This document shows, piece after piece, positions 51,617 to 58,902 of a stretch of 64,000 nt of DNA. The stretch lies in the NCBI GenBank assembly GCA_003241875.1, contig QBLU01000010.1, positions 1 to 64,000 on the forward strand. Reading direction: 5' to 3'. The DNA comes from Alphaproteobacteria bacterium (lineage in GTDB: Bacteria; Pseudomonadota; Alphaproteobacteria; Sphingomonadales; Sphingomonadaceae). The notes beneath the pieces were generated by a model, which saw only the letters and a list, made by a program, of their open reading frames with translations, had not been told where the DNA came from and made no database searches. A program made the translations under genes and the position numbers. Position 1 is the stretch's first letter, and each line of letters begins with the position of its first letter.

Positions 51617-51666
51617 TTTCTGGGCCTTTGATTTTCAGGCCTTTGATTTCTGGGCCTGTGATTTTT
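51607..51666. repeat. Four-copy 15-bp tandem repeat at the end of the acyl-CoA dehydrogenase gene
   Basis: Units GGGCCTTTGATTTCT (51607), GGGCCTTTGATTTTC (51622), AGGCCTTTGATTTCT (51637) and GGGCCTGTGATTTTT (51652). The first unit encodes the last Gly-Leu and stop of the dehydrogenase, and each unit keeps an in-frame TGA. AT-rich against the surrounding DNA, it lies between the dehydrogenase and the DUF35 gene. It is the only tandem repeat I noticed in the window. Confidence 0.85.
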
Positions 51667-51717
51667 GGGCGTGGCCAAAAATGCATGCCGATATAGAGTC
51701 CTCGTCGAAGGAAGCCC

Positions 51718-52137
51718 ATGACAGTCCAGGTCGCAGACAATCTTTTCACCGGCGAAGGCGAGACGACGCGCCTGCTCGCCGGCCGGCGCCGCAGCGACGG
51801 CAAGCTGTTGTTTCCGTACCCTTCGGGGCCGGAAGCGGAGAATTACGAGCTGGTCGAACTGGCGCCGGAAGGCACGCTGTGGTCGTGGACGGTGCAGCGG
51901 TTCCGCCCGAAATCGCCTTATGACGGCCGCGGCGGCGAGCATGATTTCCTGCCCTATGCCGTCGGCTATATCGAGCTGCCGGGGGAACTGATCGTCGAAA
52001 GCCGCATCGTCGTCGATCGCTTCGAATCGCTGAAGATCGGCCTGCCGATGCGCATCACCACCGAGGCCTATACCGAAAATGCCGCGGGGGAGCCGGTGCT
52101 GACCTACGCCTTTACCCCGAAAGGATCCGCCCAATGA
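51718..52137 (+). CDS. DUF35-type OB-fold protein without zinc-ribbon cysteines
   Basis: A 139-residue protein that pairs with thiolase-like enzymes. The C-terminal OB fold is recognisable (LVELAPEGTLWSWTVQRF, PYAVGYIELPGELIVESRIV, IGLPMRITTEAY). The N-terminal zinc ribbon, normally CxxC-x9-13-CxxC, is replaced by LLAGRRRSDGKLLFPYPSGP with no cysteine in the whole protein. DUF35/thiolase pairs form aldolases in steroid side-chain degradation (for example Ltp2 with its DUF35 partner). It overlaps the thiolase-like start by 4 bp (ATGA), supporting a complex. Proper start: ATG at 51718 with GGAAG before it. Confidence 0.83.
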   Translation: MTVQVADNLFTGEGETTRLLAGRRRSDGKLLFPYPSGPEAENYELVELAPEGTLWSWTVQRFRPKSPYDGRGGEHDFLPYAVGYIELPGELIVESRIVVDRFESLKIGLPMRITTEAYTENAAGEPVLTYAFTPKGSAQ

Positions 52138-53276
52138 CATCCGTCCATATCGTCGGCGGTGGTATCCACCCGTTCGGCCGCACCGATGGCAGCACCGGGC
52201 TCGACCAGGGCGTGTTCGCCATCCGCCAGGCGCTCGATGCTGCCGGGCTCGACTGGTCGCAGATGGAGTTCGGCTATGGCGGGTCCTCGGCGGCGGGGGC
52301 TGCCGATGCGGTGCTGCCGCGGCTGGGGCTGACCGGCATGCAGTTCATCAACGTCAACAACGGCTGCGCCACGGGCGGCTCGTCGATCCTGTCGGGCTAT
52401 GCGGCGATCAAGTCGGGCGAATTCGACATCGGCATCGTCGTCGGGTTCGACAAGCACCCGCGCGGCGCCTTCAATGCCGACCCGGAGGCGTCGGGCCTGC
52501 CGCGCTGGTACGGGCAGACCGGCATGATGCTGACGACACAGTTTTTCGGCAACAAGATCAATCGCTACATGGCGCTGAACGGCATCAGCCAGCAAACGTT
52601 GGGCCTGGTCGCCGAAAAGGCGTTCCGGAATGCCGAGCACACGCCGCACAGCTGGCGCAAGACGCCGGTCAGCCTCGATACCATCATGCAGTCGCAGATG
52701 GTGTCCGACCCGCTGACCAAATACATGTTCTGTTCGCCGGCCGAAGGCGGCGTCGCGCTGATCCTGGCGTCGGATCGCAAGATGCGCGAGCTGGGCCTGT
52801 CGGGCCCCAAGGTCCGCGCCGCGGCAATCCGCACTCGGCCGGCCGGCTCGTTCGAGGTCTTTGCCCCGGCGCTGGAGATCGAGCGCGGCAAGTCGGCGAC
52901 GCAGCTGGCGTCGGCGGCGGCGTGGGAGATGGCCGGCCTTGGCCCCCAGGATGTCGATGTCGCGCAGCTGCAGGATACCGAATGCGGCGCCGAGATCATG
53001 CACATGGCTGAAAACGGGTTCTGCAAGGATGGCGAGCAGGAGGCGATGATCGCCAATGGCGACACCCGCATCGGCGGCCGGCTGCCGGTCAATACCGATG
53101 GCGGCTGCCTCGCCTGTGGCGAGCCCATCGGCGCCTCGGGCTTGCGCCAGATCTATGAAAACCTGGAACAATTGCGCGGCCGCGCCGATGGCCGCCAGGT
53201 CGACGATGCCCGCATCGCCTATAGCCAAGTCTATGGCGCGCCCGGCATTTCGGGCTGTGTCGTCCTTGAACGCTGA
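52134..53276 (+). CDS. Thiolase-like protein (SCP-x/lipid-transfer type), His replaced by Glu
   Basis: A 380-residue thiolase-fold protein. The nucleophilic cysteine is Cys78 in NVNNGCATGGSS. The C-terminal segment, GGHPxGATG in thiolases, reads ACGEPIGASGLRQIYE, so the base histidine is Glu330. A second cysteine (GGCLACG) precedes it. This suggests carbon-carbon bond chemistry other than plain thiolysis, perhaps retro-aldol cleavage as in SCP-x-like aldolases that work with DUF35 proteins (inference from family). It is translationally coupled to the DUF35 gene and followed 26 bp later by the E1 alpha gene. Confidence 0.88.
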   Translation: MTSVHIVGGGIHPFGRTDGSTGLDQGVFAIRQALDAAGLDWSQMEFGYGGSSAAGAADAVLPRLGLTGMQFINVNNGCATGGSSILSGYAAIKSGEFDIGIVVGFDKHPRGAFNADPEASGLPRWYGQTGMMLTTQFFGNKINRYMALNGISQQTLGLVAEKAFRNAEHTPHSWRKTPVSLDTIMQSQMVSDPLTKYMFCSPAEGGVALILASDRKMRELGLSGPKVRAAAIRTRPAGSFEVFAPALEIERGKSATQLASAAAWEMAGLGPQDVDVAQLQDTECGAEIMHMAENGFCKDGEQEAMIANGDTRIGGRLPVNTDGGCLACGEPIGASGLRQIYENLEQLRGRADGRQVDDARIAYSQVYGAPGISGCVVLER

Positions 53277-53302
53277 ACCTGTCCCGCCGGAGTATTGCCC
53301 CC

Positions 53303-54289
53303 ATGCCTGACCAGAACGCGGTCCCCGATCGCGCCATATTGCTCGACATTTTCCGGCGCACGACGCTGATCAACCGCTCCGACGAGCGTTTCCGGGCGCT
53401 GCTGACGCAAGGGAAACTGGCGATCGTCTATTATCCGGTGCGCGGCCAGGAGGTGCTGTCGGCGGCGATGATGGCGGCGCTGCGGCCCGACGATTACCTG
53501 ATCACCACCTATCGCGGCGTCGGCGACCAGCTCGCCAAGGGCATTCCGTCGAAGCTGCTGTGGGCGGAATTCACCGGCCGGGCGACCGGCACCTGCAAGG
53601 GCAAGGGCGGCCCGATGCACATCACCCATCCCGAAACCGGCGTCATGGTGACGACCGGCGTCGTCGGGTCGGGGCTGCCGATCGCCAACGGCCTTGCCAT
53701 CGCGTCCCAGAACAAGGGCGACGGCCGGGTGACGGTGGTGTCGTTCGGCGATGGCGCGTCGAACATCGGCGCCTTCCACGAGGCGATGAACATGGCGCAG
53801 CTGTGGAAGCTGCCGGTGATCTTCCTGTGCCAGAACAACAAGTTCGGTGAGCATACGGCATTTGCCGACCATACGTCGGTGCCGTCGATCGTCGATCGCG
53901 CCGCCGGTTATGGCATGAAGGGCGTGAAGACCGACGGCAACGACCCGGTGGCGATGTACAATACAGCGAAGGCAGCGGTCGACCGCGCCCGCGCCGGCGA
54001 CGGCCCGACGCTGATCGAGGCGATGACCTTCCGCATGCTCGGCCATCTGTTCGGCGCCGATTTCAGCTATGTGCCCAAGGAGATGACCGCGGCCGGCATT
54101 GCCGATGACCCGGTGCCGGCGTTCCGGCGGCAATTGCTCGAGATGCAGGTTGCCGAGGCCGAGCTGGCGGCGATCGAGGCCGAGGTTGAGGCCGAGATCG
54201 ACGAAGCGGTGACCTTTGCGATGGAGAGCCCGTTCCCCGAGGTGTCTGAATTGCGGCTCGACGTGGTTGCTCAGGAGATCGCGGCATGA
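53303..54289 (+). CDS. Thiamine-dependent 2-oxoacid/acetoin dehydrogenase E1, alpha subunit
   Basis: A 328-residue TPP-dependent E1 alpha subunit. The TPP motif runs from GDGASNIGAF to FLCQNNKFGE (GDG-x-NN). Other family signatures are YRGVGDQLAKG, GKGGPMHITHPE and MTFRMLGHLFGADFSY. The length and lack of a long N-terminal arm resemble acetoin dehydrogenase (AcoA) and pyruvate dehydrogenase alpha. It overlaps the beta subunit gene by 4 bp (ATGA). In this operon it probably generates an acyl group that passes to the stand-alone lipoyl protein. Confidence 0.92.
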   Translation: MPDQNAVPDRAILLDIFRRTTLINRSDERFRALLTQGKLAIVYYPVRGQEVLSAAMMAALRPDDYLITTYRGVGDQLAKGIPSKLLWAEFTGRATGTCKGKGGPMHITHPETGVMVTTGVVGSGLPIANGLAIASQNKGDGRVTVVSFGDGASNIGAFHEAMNMAQLWKLPVIFLCQNNKFGEHTAFADHTSVPSIVDRAAGYGMKGVKTDGNDPVAMYNTAKAAVDRARAGDGPTLIEAMTFRMLGHLFGADFSYVPKEMTAAGIADDPVPAFRRQLLEMQVAEAELAAIEAEVEAEIDEAVTFAMESPFPEVSELRLDVVAQEIAA

Positions 54290-55305
54290 ACGCGCCGGCC
54301 CAAACTGCCCCCGCCAAGATCAACTTCGTCCAGGGTCTGCACATGGCGCTCGACGAGGCCATGGCTGCCGACGAGAATGTCATCGCGCTGGGGGAGGACA
54401 TCGGCGACGAACAGGGCGGCGGCGTCTTCAAGATCACCAAGGGACTGTCGACCAAATACGGTCGCCACCGCATCCGCGCGACGCCGATTTCGGAACAGGC
54501 GATCATCGGTGCTGCTGTCGGCGCCGCCATCGCCGGGCTGCGGCCGGTCGCCGAGATCATGCTGATGAACTTCGTGACCGTCGCCATGGACCAGATCGTC
54601 AACCATGCGGCGAAACTGCGCTTCATGTCGGGCGGCCAGACCAATGTGCCGCTGGTCATCCGCACCACCACCGGCGCCGGCGTCGGCTTCGGCGGCCAGC
54701 ATTCGGACATGCTGGAGGCGTGGTTCGCCCATGTCCCTGGCCTGAAGGTGGTGATGGCGTCGAACCCCGCCGATGCCAAGGGGCTGCTGCTGTCGGCGAT
54801 CGAGGACGATGATCCGGTGATCCTGATCGAGAACATCCTCGCCTATGGCCAGCAGGGCGAGGCGCCGCCGCCGGGATACCGCGTGCCGCTGGGCAAGGCG
54901 GCGATCGCGCGCGCCGGCACCGACGTCACCGTCATCGCCTATGGCCGCGCCGTCAACGACGCGCTGGCCGTGGCCGAGGCGATGGCCGGGGAGGGCGTTT
55001 CGGTCGAGGTCGTCGACCTGCGCACCATCGCGCCGTTCGACGAGGCGACCGTGCTGGCGTCGGTCGAAAAGACCGGCCGCGCGGTTGTCGTCCACGAGGC
55101 GGTGCGCGCCTATGGCACCGGGGCGGAGATCGCCTCGCGGATCCATGAGGAGCTGTTCGACACGCTGAAGGCGCCGGTCGGCCGCATCGGTTCGACCTAT
55201 TCGCCGGTGCCGTTCTCGCCGCCGCTGGAAAAGGCGTGGATCTACAGCCAGGCGCAGATTTCGGCGGCGATCCGCGCCACCATCGATTTCAAGCGCCGGG
55301 CATAA
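54286..55305 (+). CDS. Thiamine-dependent 2-oxoacid/acetoin dehydrogenase E1, beta subunit
   Basis: A 339-residue transketolase-like beta subunit. Seen: ALDEAMAADENVIALGEDIG, ISEQAIIGAAVGAAIAGLRPVAEIM, GGQHSDMLEAWFAHVPGL and the C-terminal VVDLRTIAPFDEATVLASVEKTGRAVVVHEA. The alpha and beta genes overlap by 4 bp, typical of heterotetrameric E1. Together they match acetoin/pyruvate-type E1 and not the two-domain E1p. The beta subunit gene is followed 10 bp on by the lipoyl protein gene; no E3 (dihydrolipoamide dehydrogenase) gene is seen, so that enzyme must come from elsewhere. Confidence 0.92.
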   Translation: MNAPAQTAPAKINFVQGLHMALDEAMAADENVIALGEDIGDEQGGGVFKITKGLSTKYGRHRIRATPISEQAIIGAAVGAAIAGLRPVAEIMLMNFVTVAMDQIVNHAAKLRFMSGGQTNVPLVIRTTTGAGVGFGGQHSDMLEAWFAHVPGLKVVMASNPADAKGLLLSAIEDDDPVILIENILAYGQQGEAPPPGYRVPLGKAAIARAGTDVTVIAYGRAVNDALAVAEAMAGEGVSVEVVDLRTIAPFDEATVLASVEKTGRAVVVHEAVRAYGTGAEIASRIHEELFDTLKAPVGRIGSTYSPVPFSPPLEKAWIYSQAQISAAIRATIDFKRRA

Positions 55306-55315
55306 GGACCACGCG

Positions 55316-55543
55316 ATGACCGATATCCAGATCCCCAAGCTCGGCATGAGCATGACCGAGGCGACGCTGACCGAATGGCTGTTCGCCGACGGCGCCGAGG
55401 TGACCGAAGGCGTCGACCTGTACCTCATCGAGACCGACAAGAGCACGACCGAGATCCAGGCGCCGGCATCGGGGCGCTTGTCGATCATCGCGGCGGCGGG
55501 GGAGGTTTACCCGGTCGGGGAGTTGATCGCGCGGATCGAGTAG
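55316..55543 (+). CDS. Stand-alone lipoyl-domain protein
   Basis: A 75-residue protein that is just one biotinyl/lipoyl domain. The lipoylation site is Lys42 in IETDKSTTEIQAP, and the fold signature IPKLGMSMTEATLTEWL and EVYPVGELIARIE is complete. In normal complexes this domain is fused to the E2 acyltransferase; here the acyltransferase is a separate protein (49654-50394), with three unrelated genes between it and the E1 genes. The chain probably acts as a free swinging-arm carrier between E1, E2 and E3. A GGACC-type weak site precedes the ATG; position supports it. Confidence 0.9.
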   Translation: MTDIQIPKLGMSMTEATLTEWLFADGAEVTEGVDLYLIETDKSTTEIQAPASGRLSIIAAAGEVYPVGELIARIE

Positions 55544-55676
55544 GAGTCGCTCCCTCCCCCATGCGGGGAGGGCGACTCGCGGAACGCGAGCGGGGTGGGG
55601 GTATCCGCGTCGCAGCCGGTAAACCCCCACCCCGCTCGGCTGGCGCCGAGTCGCCCTCCCCGCAAGGGGGAGGGAG
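55544..55676. repeat. Intergenic palindromic repeat, type 2 (copy 1)
   Basis: A compound inverted repeat at a convergent junction. A first hairpin pairs GAGTCG with CGACTC around CCCTCCCC/GGGGAGGG (55544-55578). Arms CGAGCGGGGTGGGGGT (55587-55602) and ACCCCCACCCCGCTCG (55623-55638) pair with each other, and the end CGAGTCGCCCTCCCC-GCAA-GGGGGAGGGAG (55647-55676) closes it. The last 30 bases are identical to 57841-57870. It lies between the lipoyl gene (plus) and the TetR gene (minus) and probably stabilises or ends both messages. Confidence 0.8.
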
Positions 55677-55677
55677 G

Positions 55678-56418
55678 TTACGCGGCGGCTTTTGTCGCTG
55701 CCCAGGTTGCCGGCGGGAAGACCGGGACCTCGCCGGTGCGCTGCATCTCGAACAGGAAGGTTTCAGCCTCCGTCCGGGCCTCGCCCTTGACCGCGCCGAT
55801 GATCAGCAGCAGCATGTTCTCGGTCAGGCGCTGCAGATATTCCTCGTCGCCGAGCCGGCCCAGGCACCAGTCGTTGATCGTCGAATACTGGACGTTGGCC
55901 ATGGTGTCGGCGAGGTGATCGATGCTGACCCAGTCCTGCAACTGGTCCTTGCTGCGCAGCACCTCAAGCCATTCCTGGATGCGCACCAGCGACATGTGCT
56001 GCAGCGTCTGCCAGACGTCGCGCGGCGTGTTGGGGCCGAAATAGATGGCGCAGACCGCCTTGGTATAGTTGCGGACGCCGAAGTTGCGGCGATTGATGGC
56101 GATGGTGCGATCGAGCACGCCGGCGACGGTATCGTGGTCGGTGCGATGCCGGACATGGCCGTTGAAATCGTCGAAGGCCTGGCGAATGGCGATCGCGATG
56201 ACGCGATCCTTACTGTGGAAGGCGTTGTAGAGGGTGCGGTGGGCGATGCCGGCGCGGACGCAAAGCTCGCGGACGCTGAAGTTTTCGAAACCGACCTCGG
56301 CGATTATCTTGCGGGCTTCCTTGAGGATGCGCCGCCGGCGGTCGAGGATCGAAGGGCTCGAATACAGCAGCGGTTTGTCGGGATGTCCTGCAAGGGTAGC
56401 GTGCCGGGCAGTTTTCAT
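55678..56418 (-). CDS. TetR-family transcriptional regulator
   Basis: A 246-residue regulator with an N-terminal TetR helix-turn-helix (about 30-75): RRRILKEARKIIAEVGFENFSVRELCVRAGIAHRTLYNAFHSK, given in two blocks RRRILKEARKIIAEVGFENF and SVRELCVRAGIAHRTLYNAF. The remaining 165 residues form the ligand-binding/dimerisation region, with no specific family signature seen. It is divergently placed from the acyl-CoA dehydrogenase gene (56638) and next to the end of the oxoacid dehydrogenase operon, so it is the best local candidate for regulation of the catabolic island. A site TGTTCCTGAAACA lies before its own start. Confidence 0.9.
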   Translation of the reverse strand: MKTARHATLAGHPDKPLLYSSPSILDRRRRILKEARKIIAEVGFENFSVRELCVRAGIAHRTLYNAFHSKDRVIAIAIRQAFDDFNGHVRHRTDHDTVAGVLDRTIAINRRNFGVRNYTKAVCAIYFGPNTPRDVWQTLQHMSLVRIQEWLEVLRSKDQLQDWVSIDHLADTMANVQYSTINDWCLGRLGDEEYLQRLTENMLLLIIGAVKGEARTEAETFLFEMQRTGEVPVFPPATWAATKAAA

Positions 56419-56427
56419 TGCGTGCGA

Positions 56428-56440
56428 TGTTCCTGAAACA
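56428..56440. promoter_or_regulatory. Imperfect palindrome TGTTCCTGAAACA, candidate TetR operator
   Basis: Arms TGTTCC and GAAACA (one mismatch) around a central T lie 10-22 bp before the TetR start codon. The position suits autoregulation and control of the divergent acyl-CoA dehydrogenase promoter. Called by eye only. Confidence 0.35.
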
Positions 56441-56637
56441 TTCGTTGCAGCCTAGCATTTGTGAGCGGCAGCGCCAAGTCGTGCAGTTTTCGCCGATTCG
56501 CTCGCCCGCGGTGCCAAGCTGTTGTTTTCTATCGGCGGAAGTCGGGCGCCCGATCGTCGGCGAGAAAATGCCGCAGATTGTGTGGACAGCAGCTCTCAGG
56601 TAGAAAATATCACGCTGCGCAGATTCAGGACCTGGCC

Positions 56638-57741
56638 TTGGACTTCTCCCTATCCCCGGAACAGCGGCTGCTCCAGGACGCGCTGGCGACCTATTTGGCG
56701 CGTCACCATGATTTCGAGGCGCGCCGCGTGCTGCTGGTCGACGGCCAGCGCCGGGCGGCGGTGTGGCAGGACCTGGCCGGCGAGCTCGGGCTGTTCGGGG
56801 CCGCGGTGCCGGTGGAACTCGAAGGCTTTGGCGGCGGCCCGGTCGAGACAATGCTGATCATGGAAAAGTTCGGCGAGGCGCTGCTGGTCGCGCCCTATCT
56901 CGAATGCGTCACCCTGGCGACGGCGCTGCTGCGGCCCGCGGGGGCTGCGGTGCGCGACACGGTGGCGGCGATCGTCGACGGTCGCCTGCGGATTGCGCCG
57001 GCGCTGCACGAGGACGGCGGACGCTTCAATCTCGGCCACATCGAGACCCGCGTCGAGGGCGAAGGCGGCGACGCACGGCTGTCCGGCGCCAAGATCGCCG
57101 TCGCCGGTGCCGCCGATGCCACGCATTTTCTCGTCAGCGCGCGGACCCCCACAGGCGCCGCCGCGCTGGCGCTGGTCGCCGCCGACGCGGCCGGGCTGGA
57201 GCGGCACGACTATGGCTTCATCGACGGCCGCAGCGCCGCCGACATCGCCTTTGTCGACACGCCGGCGACGATCATCGATGTCGGCGGCGACGCGTTGCCG
57301 GTCATCGAATGCGCGGTCGACGAAGCCATTGCCGGCCTCTGCGCAGAGGCGCTCGGCGTCATGGAGACGGCGCTGGCGCTGACCGTGGACTATGCCCGGC
57401 AGCGCGAGCAGTTCGGCAAGGTGATCGGACAGTTCCAGGCACTGCAGCACCGCATGGTCGACATGCGGACCCAGATCGAGCTGTCGCGGTCGTTGACGCT
57501 GATGGCGACGCTGAGCCTCGACGCGCCACGCGCCGAGCGGCGCAAGGCGGTGTCGGCGGCCAAGGCCTATGTGTCGGACGCGCTGCGCATCGTCGGCCAG
57601 GGCGCGGTGCAGATCCACGGCGGCATCGGCACCACCGACGAGATCGCCATCTCGCATTATTTCCGCCGCGCGACGGTGATGGAGAGCCAGTTCGGATCGG
57701 CAGCACACCATTTGAAGCTGATGGCGGAGGTCAGCGGGTAG
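56638..57741 (+). CDS. Acyl-CoA dehydrogenase (shorter, possible partner subunit)
   Basis: A 367-residue acyl-CoA-dehydrogenase-fold protein. Seen: LDFSLSPEQRLLQDALATYL, AVPVELEGFGGGPVETMLIMEKFGEAL, DYARQREQFGKVIGQFQALQHRMVDM and IHGGIGTTDEIAISHYFRRATVM. The usual C-terminal IFGGTSEIQ segment of homotetrameric enzymes reads ATVMESQFGSAAHHL, so the catalytic and FAD-adenine contacts may be supplied by a partner, as in the two-subunit dehydrogenases of steroid degradation. The larger protein at 50408 could be that partner (inference). The start is a TTG at 56638 with CAGGA seven bases before it; no ATG lies nearby in frame. Confidence 0.87.
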   Translation: MDFSLSPEQRLLQDALATYLARHHDFEARRVLLVDGQRRAAVWQDLAGELGLFGAAVPVELEGFGGGPVETMLIMEKFGEALLVAPYLECVTLATALLRPAGAAVRDTVAAIVDGRLRIAPALHEDGGRFNLGHIETRVEGEGGDARLSGAKIAVAGAADATHFLVSARTPTGAAALALVAADAAGLERHDYGFIDGRSAADIAFVDTPATIIDVGGDALPVIECAVDEAIAGLCAEALGVMETALALTVDYARQREQFGKVIGQFQALQHRMVDMRTQIELSRSLTLMATLSLDAPRAERRKAVSAAKAYVSDALRIVGQGAVQIHGGIGTTDEIAISHYFRRATVMESQFGSAAHHLKLMAEVSG

Positions 57742-57748
57742 GGGCTGC

Positions 57749-57870
57749 CTCTCCGTTGCGGGGGGGGGCGACTCGGCGCCGGCCGAGCGCGGCGGGGTTC
57801 CTGAGTTTCGGCGCGCGCGACCCCCCCCCCGCTCGCTTCGCGAGTCGCCCTCCCCGCAAGGGGGAGGGAG
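57749..57870. repeat. Intergenic palindromic repeat, type 2 (copy 2)
   Basis: Second copy of the element at 55544-55676, again at a convergent junction (acyl-CoA dehydrogenase on plus, enoyl-CoA hydratase on minus). The right end, 57841-57870, is identical over 30 bases to 55647-55676. The left part is diverged, with runs of eight or more G (57760-57768) and C (57821-57830) forming the inverted arms. Confidence 0.8.
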
Positions 57871-57874
57871 TAGT

Positions 57875-58702
57875 TCAGTTTTTTGCGCCCGTTCCGTAAT
57901 CGCCGAATTCCGCGTCGCGCACGTCGAGTGCCTGTTTCACGCCTTCGCGCATCTTGCCCATGTACGCCCGCGACGCGCCGGTGTGCCAGCCGAGGCCGTG
58001 GAGTTCGGTGCCGGCGCGCAGGCCGGCGCGCAGGCCCATGGCTTCCATCTGGCGGTGGACGAGGCGCTTGTTGAGCTGCGCCAGCTCGGGATCGACCTTG
58101 GCGATACGCGTCGCCATGGCGAGAACCTCGGTCTCCAGCCTGTCGCGCGGGAAGGCGCGATTGGCGAATTGCAGCCGCACCGCCTCGATGCCGGAGATCG
58201 AATCGCCGGTCAGCATCAGCTCCATGCCGGCGCGCATGCCCATCAGCCAGGGGTAGAACTGGTTGTCGGGCGGGCTCATCGTCCTGACCGCCGGATAACC
58301 GACCTGGGCGTCCTCGGCGACATAGACAAGGTCGCAGGCGAAGGCGAGTTCGGAGCCGCCGGCGAGGCACCAGCCATGGACCTGGGCGATGATCGGCTTG
58401 GCCAGGTCCCACATGCGGAAGCAGCCTTCGACGACGTGCCGCGCCCATTGCGCCTGGTTGCCGGCGGTGTGGAAGGGCAGCGGCCCGACGCCGGCAAGGT
58501 CATAGCCCGATGAAAAGCAGGTGCCGGCGCCGCGGATGATGATGACGCGCACGTCGGGGTCGGTGTCGGCCGCCTCCAGCGCCGCGAACAGCGCGCCGCG
58601 CAGCTGGTTGGACAGGGCGTTGCGCTTGGCGGGGCGATTGAGCGTCAGCCGCCGCACGCCGGGCGCGGGGTCGTCCTGCAGCAGCACCGGGTCGTCGGTC
58701 AT
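57875..58702 (-). CDS. Enoyl-CoA hydratase/isomerase (crotonase family)
   Basis: A 275-residue crotonase-fold protein. The oxyanion-hole segments are GAGTCFSSGYDLAG and QVHGWCLAGGSELAFAC. The positions of the two catalytic glutamates of hydratase are not both acidic (GGSELAFACDL has Glu; the second lies near AQVGYPAVRTM without Glu), so it may act as an isomerase, hydrolase or lyase. The ATG at 58702 has GGAGG upstream; the frame extends 23 codons further without support. It is the last gene of the catabolic island and follows the tricorn gene after an inverted repeat. Confidence 0.88.
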   Translation of the reverse strand: MTDDPVLLQDDPAPGVRRLTLNRPAKRNALSNQLRGALFAALEAADTDPDVRVIIIRGAGTCFSSGYDLAGVGPLPFHTAGNQAQWARHVVEGCFRMWDLAKPIIAQVHGWCLAGGSELAFACDLVYVAEDAQVGYPAVRTMSPPDNQFYPWLMGMRAGMELMLTGDSISGIEAVRLQFANRAFPRDRLETEVLAMATRIAKVDPELAQLNKRLVHRQMEAMGLRAGLRAGTELHGLGWHTGASRAYMGKMREGVKQALDVRDAEFGDYGTGAKN

Positions 58703-58785
58703 GGGTCGCCTCCGTGTTTTGCCGGAAGGCAGGGTACCGCGATGCAGGGGAGGGGCATCCTGCCGTTTCACCTAGGCTCGGGAGC

Positions 58786-58883
58786 GGCTTCGACAGGCTC
58801 GGCCTGAGCGGGTCGAAGACGGGGAATGTTCTGGCCGCCGGGACCTTTGCTCTGGCCCCGCTCAGGCAGAGCCTGTCGAAGCC
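58786..58883. repeat. 27-bp inverted repeat, 26 of 27 pairs
   Basis: Arms 58786-58812 (starting GGCTTCGACAGGCTCGGCC) and 58857-58883 (ending GCCTGTCGAAGCC) pair at 26 of 27 positions across a 44-bp spacer. It lies in the 200-bp gap after the tricorn stop and before the hydratase start on the same strand. It differs from the other repeat types in the window. It could be a transcript end for the tricorn gene. Confidence 0.75.
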
Positions 58884-58902
58884 GGCCCGGCAGCCGCCTC
58901 GC

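Noticed and set aside
51617-51677. Tandem repeat considered as a CRISPR remnant
   Set aside because: Units are contiguous with no spacers, so it is a simple tandem repeat.
19522-58702. Possibility that the catabolic island is a mobile element
   Set aside because: No integrase, transposase, tRNA target or direct-repeat borders seen, and base composition looks uniform by eye.
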